Positions 33,482 through 41,500 of a stretch of 64,000 nucleotides of DNA are shown here, piece by piece. Below the pieces are notes generated by a model, which was not told the origin of the DNA, did not search any database, and saw nothing but the letters and a program-made list of their open reading frames with translations. Position numbers and translations under genes: made by a program. Location: positions 52,503 to 116,502 of the forward strand of contig JAFXNA010000014.1 in assembly GCA_017529865.1 (NCBI GenBank), written 5' to 3'. Each line of letters opens with the position of its first letter. Positions within the stretch are counted from its first letter, which is position 1. The DNA comes from Bacteroidaceae bacterium. GTDB taxonomy: Bacteria > Bacteroidota > Bacteroidia > Bacteroidales > Bacteroidaceae.

Positions 33482-35320
33482 ATGTTAAGAACAATTATCA
33501 CCCTCACAATCTTACTGAATGCAGTAGGATTATATGCCCAGAAACAGAATCCAAGGGGTATATACCACTTGGTAAGTATCACAGGAAAGTACGGTACTGA
33601 AGCTGCTATGCTCGACCAATACAAGATTTGTACAGACACCATGACGTGGATGCTGAGCGTTACAGAAGATAAATCAATCAATAAACATGGCGAAAGGACA
33701 AATCGCCCATACTTTGAGTTAGGTGACAACGACCATATGGTGTTCAACTACACAGGCGAGGAGCCTGATGTAACCACTCCTACAATGACCCGCATTTTCA
33801 ACTCGGATAAGAAAGGATTTTCCCTGAAATGGTGGAGCACATCGCGAGGCCATCGTGTCTTTCCTGAAAATGGATGGTGCACAGAGGAGTACAAGCCAAA
33901 CAGTTTTTCTGCCTCAGGAAAAAAGATCTTCGATATGCTGTACAGCACTAAAACCAAAGGTAAGAAGGACGGACTGCAAGGCAGATGGAAAGTCATTGGT
34001 GCCATCAAGATGTCAGGCAGTAAGGTTGTAGATGAGTGGCTGAAGAGCGGCAAATTGGATTTGGGCGAAAACGATTATGTGCATTACTGGGACAAATATG
34101 CCATCATTGATGATCAGTATCTCTTCACAGCATATACCGATGCTATGCTAAAACAGGAACATCCCGGCAGCTATGGGTATCTACAAGAGTATAAAGTCAG
34201 CGATGAGAACAGGCAGACGGTTACTGTACAGTTGCTGACGAACGATAATACACAACCTGTGAAATACGTGTTCTATAGAATTAGTGATGACAGAATGATT
34301 GTCAAAGTTAAACATATACTCATTATAGACGACAGAAGTGATTGTTTATACGATGGATATGAAATCTGGGAAAAGACAGCAAGTAACACACCTCTCATCA
34401 AACTGCTTACTTCCACATCGACCTACAAGGACAAACCGATGATAGCGCCAAGGGGGCTGTACAGATATGTGGCAGGTGGCGAGCTTTGCCGCATCAGGGA
34501 AACGAGAGACTCAACCAACTTTGATGAGAAAACCAGACAGTGGAAAAGTTATATAGAACGGTACAGACTATGTACTGACACAATCAACTGGAATGTTGAT
34601 ATCAGCGACTTTAATCTCACTATTAATGGCCAGAAGTTAGAGGACATCCAACGTAAACAGATAAAAATACAGAATTATCATTCATACTATGACTTTTATA
34701 AACCTAAGTGGGTATTGTTTGATTGCTCTGAAACTGGATTCAGCGAAACTTGTTATATTGACAGCAAATATACTGCATGGACGTATGACAAAGGAGACTT
34801 TAATGCTGGAGTATGGACATATGACAAACGCGGCGTAACCCCACTGGCGAAGGAGGTGTGTGATGTGTGTGACGGTAAGATTCCATACGATGCCGACCAT
34901 CCACTTTATGGAACGTGGGAAGTAGAAGGGCGTGTGCTAAATCCTTCGGAAGCTAAAATAGACTCTATCATGAAAGGACTATGCACCGATTACATTTTCC
35001 CCTACATTAGAAATCGGCGAGTCTTTTATGCATTCACTCCGCAACATAGGTACACAATGAAGTCAGAAGATTCGATGGTATTTATGGACAAGTTGGATTC
35101 CGACTGCAAAACCAAGCTTGTCACATGGGAACAATATTTTGAACAAGGCAAAGGAACTACGATTGTATATCTCAACTGGACTCTACACTGGATAGATAAA
35201 GATACCCTTCTGATATGCCGCGACCATCAAGATTTACGACTCTCCGTTCCTGAGTGTCTTGTGCTGAAAAGAAAAGTCGGAGGCGAATCATTGGTTAATG
35301 TCATAAAGCGCACAGAATGA
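33482..35320 (+). CDS. Secreted protein of unknown function with internal duplication
   Basis: I do not recognise this 612-residue protein. A signal peptide (LRTIITLTILLNAVGLYAQ) is followed by a module that occurs twice: NPRGIYHLVSITG with DQYKICTDTMTWML at about 23-60, and APRGLYRYVAG with RYRLCTDTINWNV at about 320-370. Each is followed by a second module, GRWKVIGAIKMSG (about 165) and GTWEVEGRVLNPSE (about 475), so the protein is a tandem duplication of about 300 residues. The GxW pattern at the start of the second modules recalls lipocalin-like strands, but this is weak. It lies between two genes with FGE-like domains and follows the BlaR1-type gene by 38 bases, so it may be a target or partner of that system. 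Confidence 0.7.
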   Translation: MLRTIITLTILLNAVGLYAQKQNPRGIYHLVSITGKYGTEAAMLDQYKICTDTMTWMLSVTEDKSINKHGERTNRPYFELGDNDHMVFNYTGEEPDVTTPTMTRIFNSDKKGFSLKWWSTSRGHRVFPENGWCTEEYKPNSFSASGKKIFDMLYSTKTKGKKDGLQGRWKVIGAIKMSGSKVVDEWLKSGKLDLGENDYVHYWDKYAIIDDQYLFTAYTDAMLKQEHPGSYGYLQEYKVSDENRQTVTVQLLTNDNTQPVKYVFYRISDDRMIVKVKHILIIDDRSDCLYDGYEIWEKTASNTPLIKLLTSTSTYKDKPMIAPRGLYRYVAGGELCRIRETRDSTNFDEKTRQWKSYIERYRLCTDTINWNVDISDFNLTINGQKLEDIQRKQIKIQNYHSYYDFYKPKWVLFDCSETGFSETCYIDSKYTAWTYDKGDFNAGVWTYDKRGVTPLAKEVCDVCDGKIPYDADHPLYGTWEVEGRVLNPSEAKIDSIMKGLCTDYIFPYIRNRRVFYAFTPQHRYTMKSEDSMVFMDKLDSDCKTKLVTWEQYFEQGKGTTIVYLNWTLHWIDKDTLLICRDHQDLRLSVPECLVLKRKVGGESLVNVIKRTE

Positions 35321-35350
35321 CTAATAATACACCTTCTGCTCGTAATTAGC

Positions 35351-35358
35351 TATCTTTG
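35351..35358 (+). promoter_or_regulatory. -7 box TATCTTTG of the second FGE-like gene
   Basis: TATCTTTG is followed by a GAAGTTTCACTTC hairpin (35364-35376) and a leader of about 110 bases that holds the inverted copy of the 20.5-kb leader repeat. Confidence 0.55.
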
Positions 35359-35370
35359 CACCGAGAAGTT

Positions 35371-35438
35371 TCACTTCGTGCAAAATGCTATCGCTCGGCA
35401 ATGTTTAAGCAAGCTTATCATTGCTCTCACTTAATCGC
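35371..35438 (-). repeat. Leader repeat, inverted copy of 20457-20520
   Basis: Starts TCACTTCGTGCAAAATGCT and continues CGCTCGGCAAT, GCAAGCTTA, TTGCTCTCACTTAATCGC; read on the other strand this matches the leader of the macroglobulin-like gene over about 64 bases with a few changes. Confidence 0.8.
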
Positions 35439-35470
35439 AAGTTTCAATCCGACAAAGTCAAATTCAGAAT

Positions 35471-36283
35471 ATGAAAACAAGTAGATTACAACACGTGATG
35501 TTAGTGGCATGCATGTTGCTGCCTTGTTGGCATGTTTCTGCAAGGGAAAGTTCCGTGACGAAGACTGACGGAGCCAAAGAGTGGAGAGGGAAGTATCCGA
35601 AAAGAACTGTCTATACGGTGAAAGGTGTGGAGTTCGCGATGATTGCTGTGGAAGGCGGAACCTTCCAGATGGGGAACAGTGCCGGTGAGGCGGACGAGAA
35701 CCCCGTCCACGAGGTGAAGGTGAGAAATTTTTCCATTGGTCAGACCGAGGTGACTCAGGAACTGTGGGAAGCCGTGATGGGCAGCAATCCGAGCACTTGG
35801 AAAGGTGCAAAGTATCCTGTTGAGAGTGTGAGCTGGGACGACTGCCGAGCATTCATCAAGAAACTGAACCGGCTGACCGGTGAGCGGTTCCGTCTGCCCA
35901 AAGAGGCCGAATGGGAATATGCGGCTCGTGGTGGTAAACTGAGTAATGGATACACCTATAGTGGCAGCAATAACATCGAAGATGTAGCTTGGTATGAGAA
36001 CAATCTGTTTAGCAGACCCCACATGGTTGCGATGAAGGCTCCGAATGAGTTGGGCCTGTACGATATGAGCGGGAATGTGTGGGAGTGGTGTCTGGACTTG
36101 TATGACTCGGAATACTATTTTTACTCTCCAAAGAGAAACCCTTCGGGAGCGTACACAGGCACTGATCGCGTGCTACGTGGAGGCAGTTGGGGTGGCACTG
36201 CTAAGCTCTGTCGTGTGACGGAACGTAACTACCTCGACCCAGAAGGTATGGCCAACATCATCGGCTTCCGCCTCGCCCTTTAG
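35471..36283 (+). CDS. FGE/SUMF1-like exported protein
   Basis: A 270-residue protein with a short signal peptide (about 1-25, ending near HVSA) and one formylglycine-generating-enzyme-like domain: GGTFQMGN, EVTQELWEAVMGSNPS, LPKEAEWEYAARGG, GLYDMSGNVWEWC and a final GFRLAL. It is about 60 percent identical by eye to the C-terminal domain of the BlaR1-type protein two genes upstream. Only one Cys (KLCRVTE) is at the position where true FGEs have two, and no sulfatase gene is near, so sulfatase activation is doubtful. It may be a binding or structural version of the fold. Confidence 0.8.
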   Translation: MKTSRLQHVMLVACMLLPCWHVSARESSVTKTDGAKEWRGKYPKRTVYTVKGVEFAMIAVEGGTFQMGNSAGEADENPVHEVKVRNFSIGQTEVTQELWEAVMGSNPSTWKGAKYPVESVSWDDCRAFIKKLNRLTGERFRLPKEAEWEYAARGGKLSNGYTYSGSNNIEDVAWYENNLFSRPHMVAMKAPNELGLYDMSGNVWEWCLDLYDSEYYFYSPKRNPSGAYTGTDRVLRGGSWGGTAKLCRVTERNYLDPEGMANIIGFRLAL

Positions 36284-36377
36284 TATCTTTTTTCTCTATG
36301 AGCAAAATAATGCTGAACAGTACTGTCTAAATGGTCTTTAGGTACTAGCTAACGATGCTTAACCCTAAGGGTAATGT

Positions 36378-36461
36378 TAAAATATCGTCGATATTCATTA
36401 AAACAACGTCGATATTTGATAAAACTACGCCAATACTTGATAAAACATCGTCGATATTATA
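36378..36461 (+). repeat. Four 21-bp tandem direct repeats upstream of the HU-like gene
   Basis: Units at 36378-36398, 36399-36419, 36420-36440 and 36441-36461 follow TAAAAYAHCGYCRATAYTTGA. The first contains the perfect palindrome ATATCG-T-CGATAT, and the second and fourth keep CGTCGATATT. A period of 21 bases puts all sites on the same face of the helix. They end 20 bases before the -7 box of the next gene. Confidence 0.85.
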
Positions 36462-36481
36462 TCTTTTTCGGAATTATTTGT

Positions 36482-36489
36482 TAACTTTG
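36482..36489 (+). promoter_or_regulatory. -7 box TAACTTTG of the HU-like gene
   Basis: TAACTTTG directly downstream of the 21-bp array; the start codon at 36556 is 66 bases later. The -33 position falls at the end of the array. Confidence 0.65.
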
Positions 36490-36555
36490 CAATCAAAATA
36501 GGGAAAAACCTGTTTGGAATCGTGATGTTAAACCTTTAAAAAATAGAATGAAGCT

Positions 36556-37182
36556 ATGTATGCAAACTATATCAAACGAGAAGTGGCCGATCTGAATGGC
36601 ACAGGTATGACTCAGGCCTACTACAAGATGGCACTGAAGCCAATGACCTTTGAGCAGTTTGTCAAACTGTGCCATCGTGAAGGTGGAACGGATGAAAGTC
36701 TCATCATCGGCGTGATGTCGTTGGTCAGTGAGAAACTAGCATTGTGTATGGCAGAAGGATTCTCCGTGAAACTTGATGGCATCGGTACGTTTAGTGCCAA
36801 ACTCGGCATGAGAGACGATGTGCTGCCAGACTCCTTTGAGGAAGGCCAACGAGGTCATAACGCAAAAACAATTATGGTGAAGGGGGTATCGTATAGGGCC
36901 GACAAGGGACTGATTGATAATACTCACAGGAAATGTACATTGGTGAAAGGTGGCGAGAGCCGAATCATGAAGTCGAAATATACATTGGAAGAGCGCATTG
37001 AGAAAGCAAAGGAATATTTACGAAAACACATGTTCATGCGAGTGCCCGACTATGCCCTGATTACCGGCCTTTCGCGTTCAACGGCAACAATTGAACTACG
37101 AAGACTTGCTGAAGACCCCGAGAGCGGCATTGTCAGTCGTGGTGAGCACAGCCAGAAATTGTACGTGCTACGGCAAAAATAG
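36556..37182 (+). CDS. HU/IHF-like DNA-binding protein with C-terminal winged-helix part
   Basis: A 208-residue protein. The first ~125 residues fit the Bacteroidetes HU-like group: FEQFVKLCHREGG, then AEGFSVKLDGIGTFSAKLG (the HU GFG-type strand) and VKGVSYRADKGLIDNT. Classical HU is 90 residues; this one adds about 75 residues (TLEERIEKAKEYLRKHMFMRVPDYALITGLSRSTATIELRRL) that look like a winged helix. Such proteins bind DNA and can be nucleoid or regulatory factors. The tandem 21-bp sites in front of its promoter are natural candidates for its own binding. Confidence 0.8.
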   Translation: MYANYIKREVADLNGTGMTQAYYKMALKPMTFEQFVKLCHREGGTDESLIIGVMSLVSEKLALCMAEGFSVKLDGIGTFSAKLGMRDDVLPDSFEEGQRGHNAKTIMVKGVSYRADKGLIDNTHRKCTLVKGGESRIMKSKYTLEERIEKAKEYLRKHMFMRVPDYALITGLSRSTATIELRRLAEDPESGIVSRGEHSQKLYVLRQK

Positions 37183-37255
37183 GCAGAAAGTTTGTTTTCT
37201 GTTCATTTTTTTCTGATTTTAAGCGAAGCAACAGTGTCAATTCCTATTTTTTTCG

Positions 37256-37263
37256 TAACTTCG
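37256..37263 (+). promoter_or_regulatory. Variant -7 box TAACTTCG of the GH43 gene
   Basis: TAACTTCG instead of TAACTTTG, 27 bases before the ATG at 37291. One base off the consensus. Confidence 0.45.
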
Positions 37264-37290
37264 CACCCAACATATTAAAACTAAATAATT

Positions 37291-39432
37291 ATGAATAGAA
37301 TCTTACTAACCATTTTAGCTCTCGTTTCATCATTGACATCAACATGGGCTTTCGAGGCTGACAGCATCATCTGGATGAAGTCGACTCAGATGGGGGCGGT
37401 ATACAAAACTGCATCGGCAAGTAGGGTGAGTGTACACGACCCTTCGATCGTGAGGGACGGGGCAAACTACTATATCTTCGGGTCACACCGTGCCTGTGCC
37501 CGCTCGACCGACCTGAAGAACTGGACGAGTCAGTCGTGGACGTACGGCATCGTACAGGCAAACGGGACCGTGAAGAGCACAAACGATTTTGCTGGTGTGT
37601 TCGGTGCTGCAGAGACTTGGCGCTATACTGCAAACAACCCTTCGCTGGGTGGAAATCAATGGGCTCCGGATGTGCTGTGGAATCCGCACATGCAGAAGTG
37701 GTGTATGTATATGAGTCTGAACGGTGACAACTGGCGAAGTGTGATTGCCATGCTTTCGGCCGACAAGATAACAGGACCGTATGTGTATCAGGGGGCTGTG
37801 GTGTACTCGGGTTTCCAATGGAGCGACCCAACGAACCAGACATACAAGCAGACCGACCTGGAACAGGTGATCGGCACGCAGACGAGTCTGCCGGCTCGCT
37901 ACGACTTGGGTGGCAACTGGGGACGTCGTTGGCCTAACAACATCGACCCATGTGTGTTCTTCGACGAGGAAGGCGAACTGTGGATGGCTTACGGCTCGTG
38001 GAGCGGTGGCATCTTCATACTGAAACTCGACAAGGAAACGGGTCTGCGCGACTACACAGTGACCTATCCGGGTACGAACAACAACTCGGACGGTGTGACA
38101 AGCGACCCTTACTTCGGCAAGAAGATTGCTGGCGGCTACTACGTATCGGGCGAAGGGGCGTATATCGAACATATCGGCAACTATTACTATCTGTTTGTGA
38201 CACACGGCGGACTGGAAGCATCGAAGGGCTACGAGATGCACTACTACCGTTCGAAGAAACCAGACGGCCCCTACACGGACGGCAGTAGCACGAGTGCCAT
38301 CTTCCCAAGCTACATGATGAACTACGGACCGAGTGCCACCACCACGCGCGGCATGAAGATTGTGGGTTCGCACCAATGGGACACCATGCGGTATGCTGAG
38401 ATGAGTCAGGGACACAATTCCTTGCTGCTGGACGAGGACGGACGTGCCTACCTGATCTATCACACACGATTCAACTCGGGCAACGAAGGATTCGAGGACC
38501 GGGTGCACCAGTTGTTTGTGAACGAGAAAGGATGGCTGGTGGCTTCACCCTTCGAGTTCAACGGACTGAAAGGTATCAACTCCAACTATACGCAGGGGAT
38601 GGTCGACTCGACGGAAATCTGTACGAAAGACGAGATTGTCGGCACTTATCAGGTGATGATGCATCCCTACAAGATGGACTATGCGAAGAACGCCTTTTCG
38701 ACGCCTGGCATCGCGCTGCTGAAGTCGAACGGTAGCGTGACAGGCGACTACGTAGGTACTTGGCGACGCAAAGCCGGTACCTCGCTCATCACCCTGAAAC
38801 TACGCCCCAAAGGAACAGCCTCCTCGAATGCCGTGGAGTACTACGGAGTGGTACTGCCACAAGTGTTCAGCGGCACGAATGCGAAGACCGTATGCTTCAC
38901 GGCCATCTCTCAGGCTGGAGTAAGCGTCTGGGGCAGCAACATGGACGGCAACTATGCAGTGGACTATAACTATACGAATGTCGTGAAGGACCACATACCT
39001 TTCACAAACCGTCAAATCGTCAAGGCCGACATCGACCTTAGTTTCGAAGGGCTGAGATACGGAGCTAGCACCTACTGGACTTCGAGCCATCCCGACCTGA
39101 TGACCGATGAAGGCAAACTGATGGTACCCTATGTGGCAGATGGCGATACCATTGTCTTGGTAGACCTCACCTGCACCGTTCAGAAAGACAACTATGCATA
39201 CAGTTACAAACGTCAGGTACGCGTTCGCACCAATAAGGCGAACCTACCGATGAAGGAGGACGTGAACCACGATGGTGTGGTGGACACTCAGGATGTGCTC
39301 AAGATTTACGAGTATATCCAAACCTCCCCCGACCCCTCCCAAGGAGGGGAGACGGATTGCGATGTGAATGGTGACGGAATCGTGGATACGCAAGATGTAC
39401 TGATGATCTATAAGAGAATTATTGAAGAGTGA
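37291..39432 (+). CDS. GH43-type arabinan-active enzyme with dockerin-like C-terminus, secreted
   Basis: A 713-residue exported protein: signal peptide ending near STWA, then a five-bladed beta-propeller glycoside hydrolase of family 43. The three acidic residues are visible as SVHDPSIVRDG (base), QWAPDVLWN and SGEGAYIEHIG (acid region). A beta-rich module of about 250 residues follows, typical of arabinanases. The C-terminus carries two EF-hand-like repeats, DVNHDGVVDTQDVL and DVNGDGIVDTQDVL, a dockerin type I pattern. A GC-rich palindromic repeat encodes SPDPSQGGE between the two dockerin halves. Substrate is probably arabinan or arabinoxylan. No cohesin is in the window. Confidence 0.83.
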   Translation: MNRILLTILALVSSLTSTWAFEADSIIWMKSTQMGAVYKTASASRVSVHDPSIVRDGANYYIFGSHRACARSTDLKNWTSQSWTYGIVQANGTVKSTNDFAGVFGAAETWRYTANNPSLGGNQWAPDVLWNPHMQKWCMYMSLNGDNWRSVIAMLSADKITGPYVYQGAVVYSGFQWSDPTNQTYKQTDLEQVIGTQTSLPARYDLGGNWGRRWPNNIDPCVFFDEEGELWMAYGSWSGGIFILKLDKETGLRDYTVTYPGTNNNSDGVTSDPYFGKKIAGGYYVSGEGAYIEHIGNYYYLFVTHGGLEASKGYEMHYYRSKKPDGPYTDGSSTSAIFPSYMMNYGPSATTTRGMKIVGSHQWDTMRYAEMSQGHNSLLLDEDGRAYLIYHTRFNSGNEGFEDRVHQLFVNEKGWLVASPFEFNGLKGINSNYTQGMVDSTEICTKDEIVGTYQVMMHPYKMDYAKNAFSTPGIALLKSNGSVTGDYVGTWRRKAGTSLITLKLRPKGTASSNAVEYYGVVLPQVFSGTNAKTVCFTAISQAGVSVWGSNMDGNYAVDYNYTNVVKDHIPFTNRQIVKADIDLSFEGLRYGASTYWTSSHPDLMTDEGKLMVPYVADGDTIVLVDLTCTVQKDNYAYSYKRQVRVRTNKANLPMKEDVNHDGVVDTQDVLKIYEYIQTSPDPSQGGETDCDVNGDGIVDTQDVLMIYKRIIEE
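39321..39352. repeat. GC-rich palindromic repeat between the dockerin halves
   Basis: CCTCCCCCGACCCCTCCC then AAGGAGGGGAG, same element type as in the GH105 gene, in frame. Confidence 0.8.
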
Positions 39433-39437
39433 AGATT

Positions 39438-41486
39438 ATGCAGATAAACTTCAAGATAAAATACCGTACCCAATGGGGTGAAGTCGTGTGGGTGAGTCTG
39501 TCGCAAGGTTGCGAACCACCCATCCGTATGCCGCTATCGACCATCGATGGCGTAGAGTGGACAGGTAGCATGGAGTTGGCGGATACAACTGATGATGTCA
39601 TCACCTACCGCTATTTCATCGAACGTGACGGACATGAGGAACGTATCGAAGTAGCCACAATGCCGCATATCATAAACGTGAAGGGTGGAGAGTGGAGAGT
39701 GAAGAGCGGAGAGAGTATCCAAATAAATGATTGGTGGCGCGATCCACAGCATGTGGCAGGTGTAGCTGTTCCTGTGTTCTCGCTTCGCAGTGAGAAGAGT
39801 CAGGGTGTGGGCGATTTCGGCGACCTGATGAAACTGGTGCAATGGGCAGAGCAGACAGGCATGAAAGCCGTACAGATTCTGCCTATCAACGACACCACCA
39901 TCTCGCACTCATGGACCGACTCCTACCCCTACAACAGCATCAGCGTCTTCGCGCTGCATCCCATGTACCTCGACCTGCATCAACTGGGTAAGCTCGCAGA
40001 CAAAGCTGAGATGACGAAATATGAGAAGGAACGCCAGCGAGTGAATGCCTTGCCACAAATCGACTACGAAGCTGTGAACAACCTGAAACGCAGCTATATG
40101 CGGAAAATGTATGAGCAGGAAGGCGCGAAGGTACTCAAAACCAAGGGGTTCAAGACCTTCTATGAGAAGAACAAGGAGTGGCTGCAACCATACGCTGCCT
40201 TCTCCTACCTGCGCGATCAATACGGCACCTCGCAGTTCTCTCAGTGGCCTACCTACAGCACCTACAATGCGAAGGAAGTGGAAAGCTTGATCAGTAAAGA
40301 GCATCACGAGATATGCTATCACTACTATATCCAATACCACCTGCACCTCCAGTTGCTGGCTGTGGCCGACTATGCTCGTCAGAAAGGTATTATCCTGAAA
40401 GGCGACATCCCCATCGGTGTCAGCACCAACAGCGTGGAAGCATGGGTGGAACCTTTCTACTTCAACATGGATGGACAGACAGGTGCACCACCAGACGCTT
40501 TTGCCGACGACGGACAGAACTGGGGCTTCCCTACCTACAACTGGGACGTGATGGCTCGCGATGGCTACCGCTGGTGGATACGTCGTATGCGTAATATGGC
40601 ACAATACTTCTCTGCCTACCGCATCGACCACATCTTGGGCTTCTTCCGCATTTGGGAAATACCAGTACCACACAAGAGCGGACTGATGGGACACTTCTCG
40701 CCTGCCCTACCAATGACAGAGGAGGAAATCACCCGTCAAGGAGTACCGTTCATTCCAGAGTTGTTCCTACAAGACCCCAAAGACCCTACACGCTACCACA
40801 TTCGCATATCGGCAAAGAAAGAGGATGCATACAAGAGTCTGAATCTATCCGAACTACTTGCCTTCGACCGTATGTACGACGATTTCTTCTATTCACGCCA
40901 CACTCAGTTCTGGTACGATGAAGCCATGAAGAAGTTGCCTGCCCTCACACGCTCCACGCAGATGATAGCCTGTGGAGAAGATCTCGGGATGATACCCGAG
41001 TGTGTGGAATGGGTGATGAACAAACTGGGAATACTGAGTCTCGAAATCCAAAGCATGCCAAAAGCTTTTGGAGTCGAGTTCGGCAACCTGAAAGACAACC
41101 CAAAGCTGTCGGTCTGCACCATCTCGTCGCACGACACCCCTACCCTGCGTGGATGGTGGGAGGAAGACTACGAGCGAGCTCAGCGTTACTACACGAATGC
41201 GCTCCACATGCATGGTGATGCTCCTCGTCAGGCTCCTGGGTGGCTTTGCGAACACATCATTCGTCAGCACTTGGAATGTCCGTCAGTCTTCTGCATCCTT
41301 ACCCTGCAAGACTGGTTCAGCATCGATGAAGCCATCCGTCTGCCCGATGCAGCAGCCGAGCGCATCAATGTTCCTGCCAATCCACGACACTATTGGCGCT
41401 ATCGAATGCACATCAGCCTCGAAAGTCTGTTGCAACCGAATTCCTTCACGGAACATGTGAAATGCATTGTGTATAATGTAAATTAA
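39438..41486 (+). CDS. malQ: 4-alpha-glucanotransferase (GH77) with N-terminal starch-binding domain
   Basis: A 682-residue amylomaltase that transfers glucan chains between maltodextrins. The first ~95 residues form a CBM20-like module (INFKIKYRTQWGEVVWV). The GH77 part begins at about 115 (VAVPVFSLRSEKSQGVGDFGD); it shows GDIPIGVSTNSVEAWV, the nucleophile region YRIDHILGFFRIWEIP, the acid/base in CGEDLGMIPE and SSHDTPTLRGWW. Many Bacteroidetes MalQ have two starch-binding modules and are about 900 residues, so this one is a shorter form. The start is ATG 39438; a GTG at 39429 overlapping the previous stop is also open. GTGGAGAGTGAAGAG microrepeats (39679-39715) add GEWRVKSGES between domains. 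Confidence 0.9.
   Translation: MQINFKIKYRTQWGEVVWVSLSQGCEPPIRMPLSTIDGVEWTGSMELADTTDDVITYRYFIERDGHEERIEVATMPHIINVKGGEWRVKSGESIQINDWWRDPQHVAGVAVPVFSLRSEKSQGVGDFGDLMKLVQWAEQTGMKAVQILPINDTTISHSWTDSYPYNSISVFALHPMYLDLHQLGKLADKAEMTKYEKERQRVNALPQIDYEAVNNLKRSYMRKMYEQEGAKVLKTKGFKTFYEKNKEWLQPYAAFSYLRDQYGTSQFSQWPTYSTYNAKEVESLISKEHHEICYHYYIQYHLHLQLLAVADYARQKGIILKGDIPIGVSTNSVEAWVEPFYFNMDGQTGAPPDAFADDGQNWGFPTYNWDVMARDGYRWWIRRMRNMAQYFSAYRIDHILGFFRIWEIPVPHKSGLMGHFSPALPMTEEEITRQGVPFIPELFLQDPKDPTRYHIRISAKKEDAYKSLNLSELLAFDRMYDDFFYSRHTQFWYDEAMKKLPALTRSTQMIACGEDLGMIPECVEWVMNKLGILSLEIQSMPKAFGVEFGNLKDNPKLSVCTISSHDTPTLRGWWEEDYERAQRYYTNALHMHGDAPRQAPGWLCEHIIRQHLECPSVFCILTLQDWFSIDEAIRLPDAAAERINVPANPRHYWRYRMHISLESLLQPNSFTEHVKCIVYNVN
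39679..39715. repeat. GGAGAGTG microrepeat inside malQ
   Basis: GGTGGAGAGTGGAGAGTG followed by AAGAGCGGAGAGAG, in frame between the starch-binding and catalytic parts. Related GTGAAGAG text fills the ftsH-cdsA gap. Confidence 0.6.
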
Positions 41487-41500
41487 AGTGTATAGTTGAT

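Noticed and set aside
35471..36283. True formylglycine-generating enzyme for sulfatases
   Set aside because: Only one of the two active-site cysteines is visible and no sulfatase gene is in the window.
36378..36461. CRISPR array
   Set aside because: The 21-base units are directly adjacent without spacers, and no cas gene is near; they are tandem sites.
37483..38508. A 341-codon open frame opposite the GH43 gene
   Set aside because: No recognisable motif, and the plus-strand frame has the three GH43 acidic residues.
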